The position numbers were made by a program, and so were the translations under genes. This document shows positions 8,120 through 15,973 of a stretch of 64,000 nt of DNA, in pieces (position 1 is the stretch's first letter; the number at the start of each line of letters is the position of its first letter). The stretch is from the NCBI RefSeq assembly GCF_031844685.1, contig NZ_CP134605.1:1893501-1957500 (forward strand), in the 5' to 3' direction. The notes beneath the pieces are model-generated. The model saw only the letters and a list, made by a program, of their open reading frames with translations, was not told the DNA's origin and ran no database searches. Source of the stretch: Streptomyces sp. ITFR-21. GTDB lineage: Bacteria > Actinomycetota > Actinomycetes > Streptomycetales > Streptomycetaceae.

Positions 8120-8172
8120 ACTGGCTGCCGTTGAAGCCCAAGCCGAAGCTCGGAGGTGGTTTCCGTGGCTGA
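8116..8172 (+). CDS. Possible 18-residue leader peptide
   Basis: MNWLPLKPKPKLGGGFRG from GTG 8116, overlapping the previous stop (GTGA) and reaching into the next gene. Its codons include the GGAGGTGG that serves as ribosome site of the following gene, so translating it may simply couple the two. Weak support: length and overlap only. Confidence 0.3.
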   Translation: MNWLPLKPKPKLGGGFRG

Positions 8173-8362
8173 TCCGAGTGCTGACCTCGCTTTCCTGCGG
8201 GCCTTGCTCTACGCCCTGCTCGCGGTGGTGACCCTGTTCGCCGTCAGCCAACTCGTCGCCGTGCTGGGCACCGTCTCCGCCGCCGGGCGGGCCCGTGCCG
8301 GGCTCGCTGCTCTGCTGCTGGCTCTGGTGATCGGCCTGGCCCCGACGCACCGGGAGGCCTGA
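8165..8362 (+). CDS. Small membrane protein
   Basis: 65 residues from GTG 8165, seven bases after GGAGGTGG. Two hydrophobic stretches, roughly LLYALLAVVTLFAVSQLV and GLAALLLALVIGLA, separated by a short basic loop (AAGRARA), give a two-helix hairpin in the membrane. Its stop overlaps the next ATG. Function unknown; not in the lysis cassette. Confidence 0.65.
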   Translation: MADPSADLAFLRALLYALLAVVTLFAVSQLVAVLGTVSAAGRARAGLAALLLALVIGLAPTHREA

Positions 8363-8502
8363 TGTTCCCGTCGTGGTTCTGGCCCGCGATCTACGGGTGG
8401 GTCTGCCTGTGCGGCGCGTGCGTTGTGGCCTGGTGCCTGACGGATGCCCGCGCCCGGCGCCACCGCAAGTCCACCAACCGCAACAACAGGGGGGACCGAT
8501 GA
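8362..8502 (+). CDS. Small single-pass membrane protein
   Basis: 46 residues: MFPSWFWPAIYGWVCLCGAC begins a hydrophobic, aromatic and Cys-rich N-terminal helix, followed by a strongly basic tail (RARRHRKSTNRNNRGDR). ATG 8362 overlaps the previous stop and the TGA overlaps the next ATG, so it sits in a chain of coupled genes. Function unknown. Confidence 0.6.
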   Translation: MFPSWFWPAIYGWVCLCGACVVAWCLTDARARRHRKSTNRNNRGDR

Positions 8503-8843
8503 ACGGACCCGAGCACTACACCACGGCCGAAGAGCTGCTGCGCAACGAGGACACCACCGTGTACGAGCTGCGGACCGGCCCGGACGACGACCCCCGCCCC
8601 GACGTGGTGGCCACCTACACCACGGCCCTCTCCGCGATAGAGCACGGCGAGGCCCTGTATCAGGCCAAGCACGGCAGCGCCGACGCGCTGGAGTGGCCGG
8701 TCACCGGCACCGACTCCGCGCCCCGGTGGCGGCTGGAGGCCGTGGACGGGATGGACGGCGAGGAGATCCTGACGGACTGGCACGTCGTAGCCGTCACGAT
8801 CCCGGCCGCGTACATCCCGGCGGGCGGTGGCGCCGATGTCTGA
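8499..8843 (+). CDS. Hypothetical early protein
   Basis: 114 residues starting MNGPEHYTTAEELL. Acidic, soluble, predicted alpha+beta. A ribosome site (GGGGG) lies within the end of the preceding gene. No motif recognised. Confidence 0.7.
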   Translation: MNGPEHYTTAEELLRNEDTTVYELRTGPDDDPRPDVVATYTTALSAIEHGEALYQAKHGSADALEWPVTGTDSAPRWRLEAVDGMDGEEILTDWHVVAVTIPAAYIPAGGGADV

Positions 8844-9180
8844 GCCGCGCCTGCACGGCGTCACTGCCACCCCGCGCCCCGACGGCGCCGACCTCCACGT
8901 CGACACCTACCTCCGCACCACTCTGCACGACCTCATCGGCCTCCTCGACGAGCGGCCCGACCTCCTGGACGACCTGCTCGACCTGTACGCCGACCCCGCC
9001 CCCGCGCAGGACCGGTTCGCCCCGGCCCGGCCGGACCGGGGTGACGAGCTGGTGGAACGGCTCCTCACCGGGCTGCGCAGCACGATCCGCCTGTACGGGC
9101 CGGACGCGCAGCAGCTGGGTGCGGACCTGGACCGGATCACCCGGGCGCAGGCTGCCCCCGCGCGGGGTGAGGCAGCATGA
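8836..9180 (+). CDS. Hypothetical early protein
   Basis: 114 residues starting MSEPRLHGVTATPRPDG; start 8836 overlaps the previous gene by 8 bp and its stop overlaps the next ATG. Leu/Asp-rich helices (LIGLLDERPDLLDDLLDLY) suggest a helical bundle. No family recognised. Confidence 0.7.
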   Translation: MSEPRLHGVTATPRPDGADLHVDTYLRTTLHDLIGLLDERPDLLDDLLDLYADPAPAQDRFAPARPDRGDELVERLLTGLRSTIRLYGPDAQQLGADLDRITRAQAAPARGEAA

Positions 9181-9881
9181 GCGCCCGCGATGGACTGCTC
9201 CGGCACCTCACGGGTCAGTCGCTGTGCCCGCCGCCGCGTCCTGCCGAGGAAGCGACCGGACTGCTGGCCGAGGCCGCCGACGAGTTGGAGAACCTGCTCG
9301 CCGAGCACGAGTCCGGGAACGCCCCGGAGATCGTCTTCCAACGTGCGGTGGCGGGGCTCTACCGGCAGTGGCGTGACGAGGCTGGGAAGGACGCCCGTGA
9401 GGGCGAGTCCATCGAGGTCACACCGGACTTCTTCCAGCCCGGCCGCGAGACCCGCGCCGCCGCCCGCGAGGCGCTCCGCGGACTGACCGGCGGCGACGCC
9501 GCCCCTAGGTGGCGGGTGGTGTGGACCGACGACGAGTACCCCACGGACATCGGGCCCGTGTGCGGGGACCCCGACCACGAGCCGACCGATGGCAGCGCGT
9601 ACAGCTGCTGCCCGGAGCCGATCATCGAGATCGGTGACGAGGCCCTGGCCGCGTACCTGGTCGCGCTGCTCAACCAGGACCGCACCCCTCCGGACGGCCC
9701 GGTGCAGTACGGCATCCGCCACGGTAACGGCGAGGTCCAGCCGGTGGGCGGCGACCGCCAGTACGCCGCCGGAACGCGCGCCAGAATGCGGGCCACCACC
9801 GACCCTGACGCCGTACTCGTCCAGCGCACCATCACCCCCGGCAGGTGGACGCTCGTCGGGAGCGAGGCGCCCCGTGACTGA
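9177..9881 (+). CDS. Hypothetical early protein
   Basis: 234 residues starting MSARDGLLRHLTGQ. N-terminal helical region (EEATGLLAEAADELENLLAEHESG), then a segment with paired cysteines and a histidine (GPVCGDPDHEPTDGSAYSCCPEP) that may bind metal, then a beta-rich C-terminus. Lies directly before the nuclease gene and overlaps it by 8 bp. Function not assigned. Confidence 0.7.
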   Translation: MSARDGLLRHLTGQSLCPPPRPAEEATGLLAEAADELENLLAEHESGNAPEIVFQRAVAGLYRQWRDEAGKDAREGESIEVTPDFFQPGRETRAAAREALRGLTGGDAAPRWRVVWTDDEYPTDIGPVCGDPDHEPTDGSAYSCCPEPIIEIGDEALAAYLVALLNQDRTPPDGPVQYGIRHGNGEVQPVGGDRQYAAGTRARMRATTDPDAVLVQRTITPGRWTLVGSEAPRD

Positions 9882-10707
9882 CCCGCGTCTCGCGGTCGCC
9901 ACCGAGCGGGGTCGCTACTACCGCGACCCCGCCGGGGGCCCCGACCTCATCTCGGTGACCAACGCCCTGTCCGCCATCCACAAACCCGCGCTCGTCCCGT
10001 GGGGCGCCGGGCTGGTCGCCGATCACATCATCACCGCCCCGATCGAGACCGCCCGCCGGGCCCGCACCGAACCCACCGCGCTCCGCCGCGAGCTGGTCGC
10101 GCTGCCGTTCCACAACAGCGAGCGGGCCAAGAAACTCGGCACCCGTGTTCACGTCCGCGCGCAGCAACTCGTCCTCGGCACGCCGTACGCCGCCGACCCG
10201 GAAGTCGAGCCCTACGCGCAGCAGCTCGCCCGCTGGTTCCGGCTGTGGCGCATCGACTTCGAGCGGGACATCGAGGCCGTCGAGTCCACCGTCTTCAACC
10301 GGAAGCGCGGGTACGCCGGAACCGGCGACCTGTGGATCTGGCTCCCCACCGGCCCGCACGGCCGCCGGCAGCTCTGGCTCATCGACTACAAGACCAGCGC
10401 GAAGAAGCCGGCCACCACGGTCTACGACGAGCAGCCGCTCCAGCTGGCCGCGCTCCGGCACGCACCGCTGATCATCCTGCCCGACGACACCGAGGAACCG
10501 GCGCCGAAGGCCGTGCGCACCGCGCTGCTCAACTTGCGCCCGCGGTCGCACCGCCTCATCGAGGTGCCCTCCGGCCGGACCGAGTTCGCCGGGTTCCTCG
10601 GCGCGCTGGCCACCACCCGATACCTGCACTCCGCACCCGCCGCCAGCGCCTACCCGACGGTCGTCCCGTCGTGGGCGCCGACCGCCGCCGACCGAAAGGC
10701 AGCCTGA
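9874..10707 (+). CDS. PD-(D/E)XK-family nuclease (RecB/Cas4-like)
   Basis: Probable exonuclease of 277 residues from GTG 9874, acting in phage DNA replication or recombination. Motifs in order: a conserved His region (RAKKLGTRVHVRAQQL), an upstream Glu (EAVESTVFNRKRGYAGTGDLW) with the GT-GD dipeptides placing the catalytic Asp, then LIDYKTS with the D-x-K pair, then YDEQPLQLAAL, resembling the QL-Y motif of RecB-type nucleases. No Cys cluster for an Fe-S site is visible, unlike Cas4. It is followed 2 bp later by the Gp3-like gene, a pairing that fits a recombination module. Confidence 0.8.
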   Translation: MTDPRLAVATERGRYYRDPAGGPDLISVTNALSAIHKPALVPWGAGLVADHIITAPIETARRARTEPTALRRELVALPFHNSERAKKLGTRVHVRAQQLVLGTPYAADPEVEPYAQQLARWFRLWRIDFERDIEAVESTVFNRKRGYAGTGDLWIWLPTGPHGRRQLWLIDYKTSAKKPATTVYDEQPLQLAALRHAPLIILPDDTEEPAPKAVRTALLNLRPRSHRLIEVPSGRTEFAGFLGALATTRYLHSAPAASAYPTVVPSWAPTAADRKAA

Positions 10708-10709
10708 CC

Positions 10710-11735
10710 GTGGGCTCCCGCCTGAAGAACATCCAGGCCCGCGCCGCCGAACATGGGCGCCTGCGCACCGGCTACACCCAGGGCAACCGCCCCGTCCGCT
10801 CCGCGACGTTCGTGGTCACCTCGCACTCCGAGGAGCACGTCCGCAAGGCCGCTGAGCTGTGGGGCGGCGCTCCCGAGCAGTGGACGCCGCTCAACTCCAA
10901 CATCGCCCAGTGGCGCGTCATCACCACGGCGTCGTCCATCGAGGCGCTGATCACGCCGGGCGACCCTCTCAACCAGTACAACGAGCTGTGGACGGGCGGC
11001 GGGTGCCAGCGCCGCTGCGACGGCGAGACCGAACTCCTGACCCGGCAGCCGTGCCTGTGCGCCCGGCAGTTCGGCGAGGACTGGCACCAGCAGAAGAAGG
11101 GGACCGTCTGCTCCGCAACGTCCCGGCTGAACGTCATGCTGCCCGACCTCGCCGGCATGGGCATGTGGCGGGCCGAGACCCACAGCTTCTACGCCGCCGC
11201 CGAGTGGGGCGGCATGGTCGACATGGTCCTCAAGGGCACCAACGGGGACGGCTTTGTGCCGGTGACGCTGCGGATCGAGCCCCGCCAGGTGGTGCGGGCC
11301 GGGAAGACCACGAAGTTCCCGGTGATCGTCGTCGAGCTGCGCGGGGTCACGCCGCGGCAGGCCCTGGCCGGGCCGCTGTCGACGGCCACCGCTCTGGACC
11401 CGGCGGCGGCTGGACGCCCGGCCCTGGAGGCTCCGCGGCCGGACTACGCCGCGGAGGCCCGCGCCTGCCGGACCGTCGAGGATGCCCGCGCGGTGTGGCA
11501 CCGGGCGAACCGCGTCGGGCACGTCGCCCGGGACGGGTCCGACCCGCTGTCGCAGGAGCTGGTCAAGATCGCCGACGACATCGGCAAGGGCATCGACACC
11601 CGCACCGGCGAGGCGCCCGCTGACGAGCCGGGCCCGGACGACGAGGGCGTGTACGACGTGGAGATCGTCCACGACGACGAGCCGCCCGCCGCATGGCCCG
11701 AGGTCGCCGCGCCCGGAGCAGGGGCCGCGCGATGA
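10710..11735 (+). CDS. phiC31 Gp3-like protein (recombination directionality factor family)
   Basis: 341 residues from GTG 10710. The segment YNELWTGGGCQRRCDGETEL, followed by a further Cys cluster (QPCLC) and SATSRLNVMLPDLAGMGMWR, is the signature I associate with the Gp3-like family of actinophages. Its phiC31 member controls excision by the serine integrase. This phage has a tyrosine integrase, so the family role here is more likely DNA metabolism, with the cysteines forming a zinc site. The C-terminal third is acidic and probably disordered. Neighbours are a nuclease upstream and an HNH gene overlapping its stop. Confidence 0.75.
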   Translation: MGSRLKNIQARAAEHGRLRTGYTQGNRPVRSATFVVTSHSEEHVRKAAELWGGAPEQWTPLNSNIAQWRVITTASSIEALITPGDPLNQYNELWTGGGCQRRCDGETELLTRQPCLCARQFGEDWHQQKKGTVCSATSRLNVMLPDLAGMGMWRAETHSFYAAAEWGGMVDMVLKGTNGDGFVPVTLRIEPRQVVRAGKTTKFPVIVVELRGVTPRQALAGPLSTATALDPAAAGRPALEAPRPDYAAEARACRTVEDARAVWHRANRVGHVARDGSDPLSQELVKIADDIGKGIDTRTGEAPADEPGPDDEGVYDVEIVHDDEPPAAWPEVAAPGAGAAR

Positions 11736-12328
11736 AGCCGATGATTCCTCTCCGCGCGGGAGCGCGCTTCGGCCGACTGACGGTCACCGTCGACCGCAAG
11801 CTCGGCGACAAGCGCATCCAGTGCATGTGCGACTGCGGCAACGAGCACTCGGTCATTCCGAAGGAATGGGGTCGTACCCAGTCCTGCGGCTGCCTCCGCC
11901 GCGAGTCGAACTCCGCCCGCAACACCACCCACGGCATGAGCAAGACCCGCGAATACGGCATCTGGAACCACATGCGCGAGCGCTGCCAGAACCCCGGGGA
12001 TGACGACTGGCCCGAGTACGGCGGTCGCGGCATCACCGTCTGCGAGCGCTGGCAGGACTTCGCCGACTTCTACGCCGACATGGGCCCCCGTCCCACGCCG
12101 GCCCACTCGATCGACCGCATCGACAACAGCCGGGGTTACAGCCCCGACAACTGCAGGTGGGCGACTCCGAAGGAGCAGGCCAACAACCGCCGTGCGCGGC
12201 GGCTCAGCCCGGCGTGTGGAAACGGTCACCTGTTCACCGCGGAGAACACCCGCATGTACCGGGGCCATCGGGTGTGCCGGACCTGTCATCGAGAGAACGA
12301 GCGCGCACGAAAGGCGGTCACGGCATGA
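11732..12328 (+). CDS. HNH endonuclease
   Basis: 198 residues starting MKPMIPLRAGARFG. A Cys-rich N-terminal zinc module (CMCDCGNE and SCGCLRR) precedes a homing-type HNH domain: ITVCERWQDFADFYADMG, SIDRIDNSRGYSPDNCRWAT and QANNRR. The C-terminus has a second set of zinc ligands (CGNGHLFT and CRTCHRENE). Start overlaps the previous stop (ATGA). It may be a free-standing homing endonuclease or a working nuclease of the recombination module. The intact frame and tight overlaps suggest it is maintained. Confidence 0.85.
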   Translation: MKPMIPLRAGARFGRLTVTVDRKLGDKRIQCMCDCGNEHSVIPKEWGRTQSCGCLRRESNSARNTTHGMSKTREYGIWNHMRERCQNPGDDDWPEYGGRGITVCERWQDFADFYADMGPRPTPAHSIDRIDNSRGYSPDNCRWATPKEQANNRRARRLSPACGNGHLFTAENTRMYRGHRVCRTCHRENERARKAVTA

Positions 12329-13155
12329 CCATCCCCTGGCATCAGCAGCGGCTCGCCGCCCTCGACTTCGAGTCCTCGGACAAGATCCCGCAGACGGCCC
12401 GCATCGTCTCCTGCGCTCTCATCCTCGTCGGCGGAGGCCAGCCCACCAGCACACGCGAGTGGCTGCTCAACCCCGGGATCCCTATGGAGCCTGACGCGAT
12501 CAAGACCCACGGCATCACCGACGAGTACGCCGCCGCGCACGGCAAGGACGCCAAGCAGGGCGTCCACGAGATCGCCCAGGCCATCGCCGAGGTCGTCACC
12601 GCAGGTGTCCCGCTCGTCGGCCACAACCTCGGCGGCTACGACCTCAACCTGCTTAACCACGAGTGCATCCGGCACCTCGGCGACACCCTCGAAGGGATCT
12701 GCCAGCAGCCGCTCACGCAGGTCATCGACTCGATGATCCTCGACTGGTACGCCGCGCCGTACCGGCAGCGGGTGTCGCCAGAGCAGGGCCCGTACGAGAT
12801 GAAGACCACGGCCCAGACCTATGGCCTGGGCTGGGATGACGACAAGGCGCACGGAGCGACCTACGACGCTCTGATGTCGGCCCGCGCCGCCTACAAGATC
12901 GGCTCCATCGCCCACACACCGCGTGGCCAGCGCCCGGAATGGGTGCAGCAGTTGCGGAACCGGCGCGGCCCGTACGAGCGGTTCGACCACCTGGCCGGAA
13001 TCGATGTCGCCGAACTCCACCGCCGTCAGGCCGTCTGGGCTGCCGACCGTGCGGCCGGGCTCCAGGAGCACTTCCGCAAGACGGACCCGACCGCTGTGGT
13101 CCGTGGCGAGTGGCCGCTGATCCCCGCGCCGACCGACGGCGGGGTGACGAGCTGA
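12325..13155 (+). CDS. DnaQ-like 3'-5' exonuclease (DEDDh type)
   Basis: 276 residues starting MTIPWHQQRLAALDFESSD. Exo I is LDFES, with the two acidic residues; Exo II is PLVGHNLGGYDLNLL, with its Asp; Exo III is HGATYDALMSA, with the His and Asp five apart that define the DEDDh subtype. The C-terminal 70 residues are a helical extension. It probably proofreads or processes ends during phage replication. The stop overlaps the next start as TGATG. Confidence 0.88.
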   Translation: MTIPWHQQRLAALDFESSDKIPQTARIVSCALILVGGGQPTSTREWLLNPGIPMEPDAIKTHGITDEYAAAHGKDAKQGVHEIAQAIAEVVTAGVPLVGHNLGGYDLNLLNHECIRHLGDTLEGICQQPLTQVIDSMILDWYAAPYRQRVSPEQGPYEMKTTAQTYGLGWDDDKAHGATYDALMSARAAYKIGSIAHTPRGQRPEWVQQLRNRRGPYERFDHLAGIDVAELHRRQAVWAADRAAGLQEHFRKTDPTAVVRGEWPLIPAPTDGGVTS

Positions 13156-13391
13156 TGTCCGTCACCCACATCGTCCTCACCCTCGTGGTCGGCGCCGCTG
13201 CCGTCATCGTCCTGATGGGCACCCGCGGCTACCGGCCGGTCGCGCCGACGCCGGATGCCGAGCCCGGCCACATGGTCACGGCGACCCGGTACTGCCCGGT
13301 GGAGCTGCGGTCCCGTACGGCGGTCGTGCACGCGGACGGCTCGGCGGAGTGCCTCGACTGCGGCACCCTCATCCTCGCCCGGGAGGTGTGA
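13155..13391 (+). CDS. Small membrane protein with C-terminal zinc-like motif
   Basis: 78 residues: an N-terminal membrane helix (VLTLVVGAAAVIVLM) followed by a short soluble tail with three cysteines (ATRYCPVELR and SAECLDCGTLI), which may bind zinc. Translationally coupled to the exonuclease gene. Function unknown. Confidence 0.65.
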   Translation: MSVTHIVLTLVVGAAAVIVLMGTRGYRPVAPTPDAEPGHMVTATRYCPVELRSRTAVVHADGSAECLDCGTLILAREV

Positions 13392-13394
13392 GCG

Positions 13395-14009
13395 ATGCAG
13401 CTCGCCCTCGGCACGCCGACCCCGGCCGCCCCCGCGGCGGCCGGGCCGGGCCCCCGGCCCCTCGTCATCGGCCTCGACCTCAGCCTTCGCTCCACCGGAT
13501 TGGCCGGCGCCGACTGGACCGACGCCATCCGCACCACCACCGTCCTCACCGGGCCAGCCCGGATCACCTACCTCCGCCGCGAGATCCGCGACCGCGTCAA
13601 GGCCGCGGACCTCGCCGTCATCGAAGGCCCGTCGCACGGCTCGGCGCTCCAGACCGGGCACCACGAGATGGCCGGCCTGTGGTGGGCGGTCGTGTGCGAC
13701 CTGCACGCGGCGGGCATCCCGTACGCGGTCGTGCCGCCGGACTGCCGCACGATCTACGCCACCGGCAAGGCGCGGTGGGCCGGGGAGAAGAGCCCGCAGG
13801 TAAAGGGGCGGGTGCGGGACGTGGTCCGGGAGCGGTACGGCGTGGAGTGCGAGGGGCCCGCCCGGTACGACCGGGCGGACGCGTTCATCCTCGCCGCGAT
13901 GGGCCTGGATTGGCTCGGCTACCAGCTCGCGCTGGTGCCGGTGCCGTCCTGCTCGCGCGGCATGGACGGCGTCACCTGGCCCGCCGTCGTCCCGGTGGTG
14001 GCCCGGTGA
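13395..14009 (+). CDS. RuvC-like Holliday junction resolvase
   Basis: 204 residues. RuvC/RNase H-fold acidic residues appear in order: GLDLSLRSTG (first Asp and the typical Ser/Thr turn), LAVIEGPSHG (Glu) and YDRADAFILAAMG (last Asp). It probably resolves branched phage DNA before packaging. It lies near the nuclease, Gp3-like and exonuclease genes, which fits a recombination and replication module. The N-terminal 15 residues are low complexity; the start could be slightly downstream. Confidence 0.8.
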   Translation: MQLALGTPTPAAPAAAGPGPRPLVIGLDLSLRSTGLAGADWTDAIRTTTVLTGPARITYLRREIRDRVKAADLAVIEGPSHGSALQTGHHEMAGLWWAVVCDLHAAGIPYAVVPPDCRTIYATGKARWAGEKSPQVKGRVRDVVRERYGVECEGPARYDRADAFILAAMGLDWLGYQLALVPVPSCSRGMDGVTWPAVVPVVAR

Positions 14010-14221
14010 CCGGCCGCCGGCAGGTCGTGGACGCGTGGCTCCTAGTCGTCGCCGAGCCGGCCCCGGCCGCGGACTTCGCCTGCTGCATCTGCCCGTACAC
14101 GGCGTCCGCCGGCGGGCGCCGCCGGGATGCCGCGGCGGTCGCCGCATTCGTCGCCACGATCCGCAGTGATCACCGGGCTGTGTGCCCGGCCCTTCACCCC
14201 GAAAGGACCCACGCCGCATGA
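14006..14221 (+). CDS. Small Cys/His protein
   Basis: 71 residues from GTG 14006, overlapping the resolvase stop. Contains FACCICPY and RSDHRAVCPALHPERTH, giving Cys and His residues arranged like a small zinc-binding fold. Overlaps the next small gene by 4 bp. No function assigned. Confidence 0.6.
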   Translation: MTGRRQVVDAWLLVVAEPAPAADFACCICPYTASAGGRRRDAAAVAAFVATIRSDHRAVCPALHPERTHAA

Positions 14222-14355
14222 CCGCTACCTTCACCGCCCGGTATGAGGGCTGGTGCGCCGAGTGTGGCGCCGAAATCGAGCCCGGCGACACCGCGGGCTA
14301 CCTCGATGACGAGGTCTGTTGCGAGGACTGCGTCGAGAGCGCCGCCGAGGACTGA
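14218..14355 (+). CDS. Small zinc-ribbon-like protein
   Basis: 45 residues from ATG 14218: GWCAECGAEIEPGDTAGYL, then VCCEDCVESAAED. Two CxxC pairs about 20 residues apart are typical of a zinc ribbon. Overlaps the previous stop. Probably nucleic-acid or protein binding; precise role unknown. Confidence 0.7.
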   Translation: MTATFTARYEGWCAECGAEIEPGDTAGYLDDEVCCEDCVESAAED

Positions 14356-14402
14356 CCTGCGGCCCGATCACCTGCACCACCAACTCAGAAAGGTCCGCCC
14401 AC

Positions 14403-14768
14403 ATGACCACCACACCCGAGCGCACCGGCGAGATCGTCGACCTCGCCACCTGGCTCGCCGGCCACCTCAACGGCCGCACCGTCGAACAGCTCAGCAACGA
14501 GTTCCACCAGCTCCTCGACGCCGTCCGCGAACACGGCAAGAAGGGCTCCCTCACCATCACCCTCGTCGTCGAGCCGGCCGCCAACGGAGTCGAGAGCGCG
14601 CCCCTGCCGATCGGCGTGGAGTCCACCGTCAAGGCGCCGAAGGCCATCGCGCCGAAGGCCCTGTACTTCCTCGACCCGGACGGCAACCCCGTCCGCGACG
14701 ACCCCCGCCAGATGTCCATCCCCTTCCACACCGCCCCCGCCACCACCACTTTCAAGGACGCCCGATGA
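14403..14768 (+). CDS. Hypothetical early protein
   Basis: 121 residues starting MTTTPERTGEIVDLATWL, with AGAAAGG upstream. Helical N-terminus (VEQLSNEFHQLLDAVREHGKKG), then a beta-rich part (SLTITLVVEPA). Its stop overlaps the start of the DUF2303-like gene, suggesting the two function together. No family recognised with certainty. Confidence 0.7.
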   Translation: MTTTPERTGEIVDLATWLAGHLNGRTVEQLSNEFHQLLDAVREHGKKGSLTITLVVEPAANGVESAPLPIGVESTVKAPKAIAPKALYFLDPDGNPVRDDPRQMSIPFHTAPATTTFKDAR

Positions 14769-15607
14769 GCAGCACCTACGACAGCACCCTCCTCCGCGCC
14801 GCCACCGGCGACGGCGTGCAGGCCATCATCACCACCGCCCAGCAGGCCGCCGCCCCCGCCGAGCTGACGATCGGCAAGGTCTACGCCGTCCGCACCTCGA
14901 CCGGCGTCGAGCGGATCGACCTCACCGGCGAGCAGTACCGCGACCTGCCCAGCCGCAAGACCGGCACCACCACCGTCCGCGACGCCATCAGCTTCGACGC
15001 CTACTGGTCCAAGCACGCCACCGACGACAGCGAGATCTACGCCGACGCCGACCAGCTCAGCGTCACCGCCGTCCTCGACGCGCACAGCGAGACCGCCGCC
15101 AACTGGTCCGGCCACCGCCTGCACCTGCGGCTGCGCGAGACCGACGCCTGGAAGGCGTGGACCGCGCTCGACGGCAAACTCCTCGACCAGGAGCAGTTCG
15201 CCGAGCACATTGAGGACCGCCTGCCGGAGATCCTGGAGCCGGCCGCCGCCGACATGCTGGAGATCGCCCAGTCCATCAGCGGCACCGTCAAGGCGGACTT
15301 CGCCTACGGCACCCGCCTCGCCACCGGCGCCCGGCAGTTCCAGTACACCGAGACCGTCACCGCCAAGGCCGGCCAGAAGGGCACCCTGACGATCCCGGAG
15401 ACCTTCGTGGTCGGGCTGATCCCGTTCGAGGGCAGCGAGGGGTACCGGCTCACCGCCCGGCTCCGCTTCAAGATCGAGGGCTCCAGCCTCCGCATCGGCT
15501 ACCGCCTCCAGCAGCCCGGCGACCTCCGGCGCACCGCGTTCGCCGACGTGGTGAAAACGATCGCGGAGCAGATCGAGACGCCGATCCTCAACGGCACCCC
15601 CGCCTGA
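14765..15607 (+). CDS. DUF2303 (YfdQ)-like phage protein
   Basis: 280 residues. Order and style match the DUF2303 family of phage early proteins: VRDAISFDAYWSKHATDDSEIYAD, TAVLDAHSE, HRLHLRLRETDAWKAWTALDG and FAEHIEDRLPEI, then a beta-rich C-terminus. The family often lies in replication or recombination operons, with no defined activity. Coupled to both neighbours by overlapping start and stop codons. Confidence 0.75.
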   Translation: MSSTYDSTLLRAATGDGVQAIITTAQQAAAPAELTIGKVYAVRTSTGVERIDLTGEQYRDLPSRKTGTTTVRDAISFDAYWSKHATDDSEIYADADQLSVTAVLDAHSETAANWSGHRLHLRLRETDAWKAWTALDGKLLDQEQFAEHIEDRLPEILEPAAADMLEIAQSISGTVKADFAYGTRLATGARQFQYTETVTAKAGQKGTLTIPETFVVGLIPFEGSEGYRLTARLRFKIEGSSLRIGYRLQQPGDLRRTAFADVVKTIAEQIETPILNGTPA

Positions 15608-15957
15608 TGGCCACCCGCACGCGCCGCACCCCGCCCCCGGCCACCACCGGCCCGGCCCAGTGCGGCGCGTGCGGCGCCCCCGTCATCCGCCAGGTCGTCG
15701 GCCGCGTCGCCGCACTCACCATCACCGCCGACACCACCCCCATCCCGCGGGCCGACGAGCACCGGCTACGCGAACCCAACCGCCTCACCTGGTGCCTCAC
15801 CACCAGCCGCTGGGCACCCACCGAACTCCGCTGGCGCTGCACCGAATACACCACCCGCTGCGACCACCAGATCGTCATCGAACACCGCTGCACCACCCCC
15901 CGCCGACCGCCCGCCGACCCGCAACAGCCCGCCGCCGCACAGCCGAGCCTGTTCTGA
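15607..15957 (+). CDS. Hypothetical Cys-rich early protein
   Basis: 116 residues starting MATRTRRTPPPATTG. CGACGAPVIRQVVGRVAAL looks like one half of a zinc knuckle; further Cys/His residues in RWRCTEYTTRCDHQIVIEHRC could complete it. The C-terminus is Pro/Gln-rich and disordered. It immediately precedes the helicase gene and may be an accessory replication protein. This is inference from position. Confidence 0.65.
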   Translation: MATRTRRTPPPATTGPAQCGACGAPVIRQVVGRVAALTITADTTPIPRADEHRLREPNRLTWCLTTSRWAPTELRWRCTEYTTRCDHQIVIEHRCTTPRRPPADPQQPAAAQPSLF

Positions 15958-15973
15958 GCACCAGGAGACCCGC

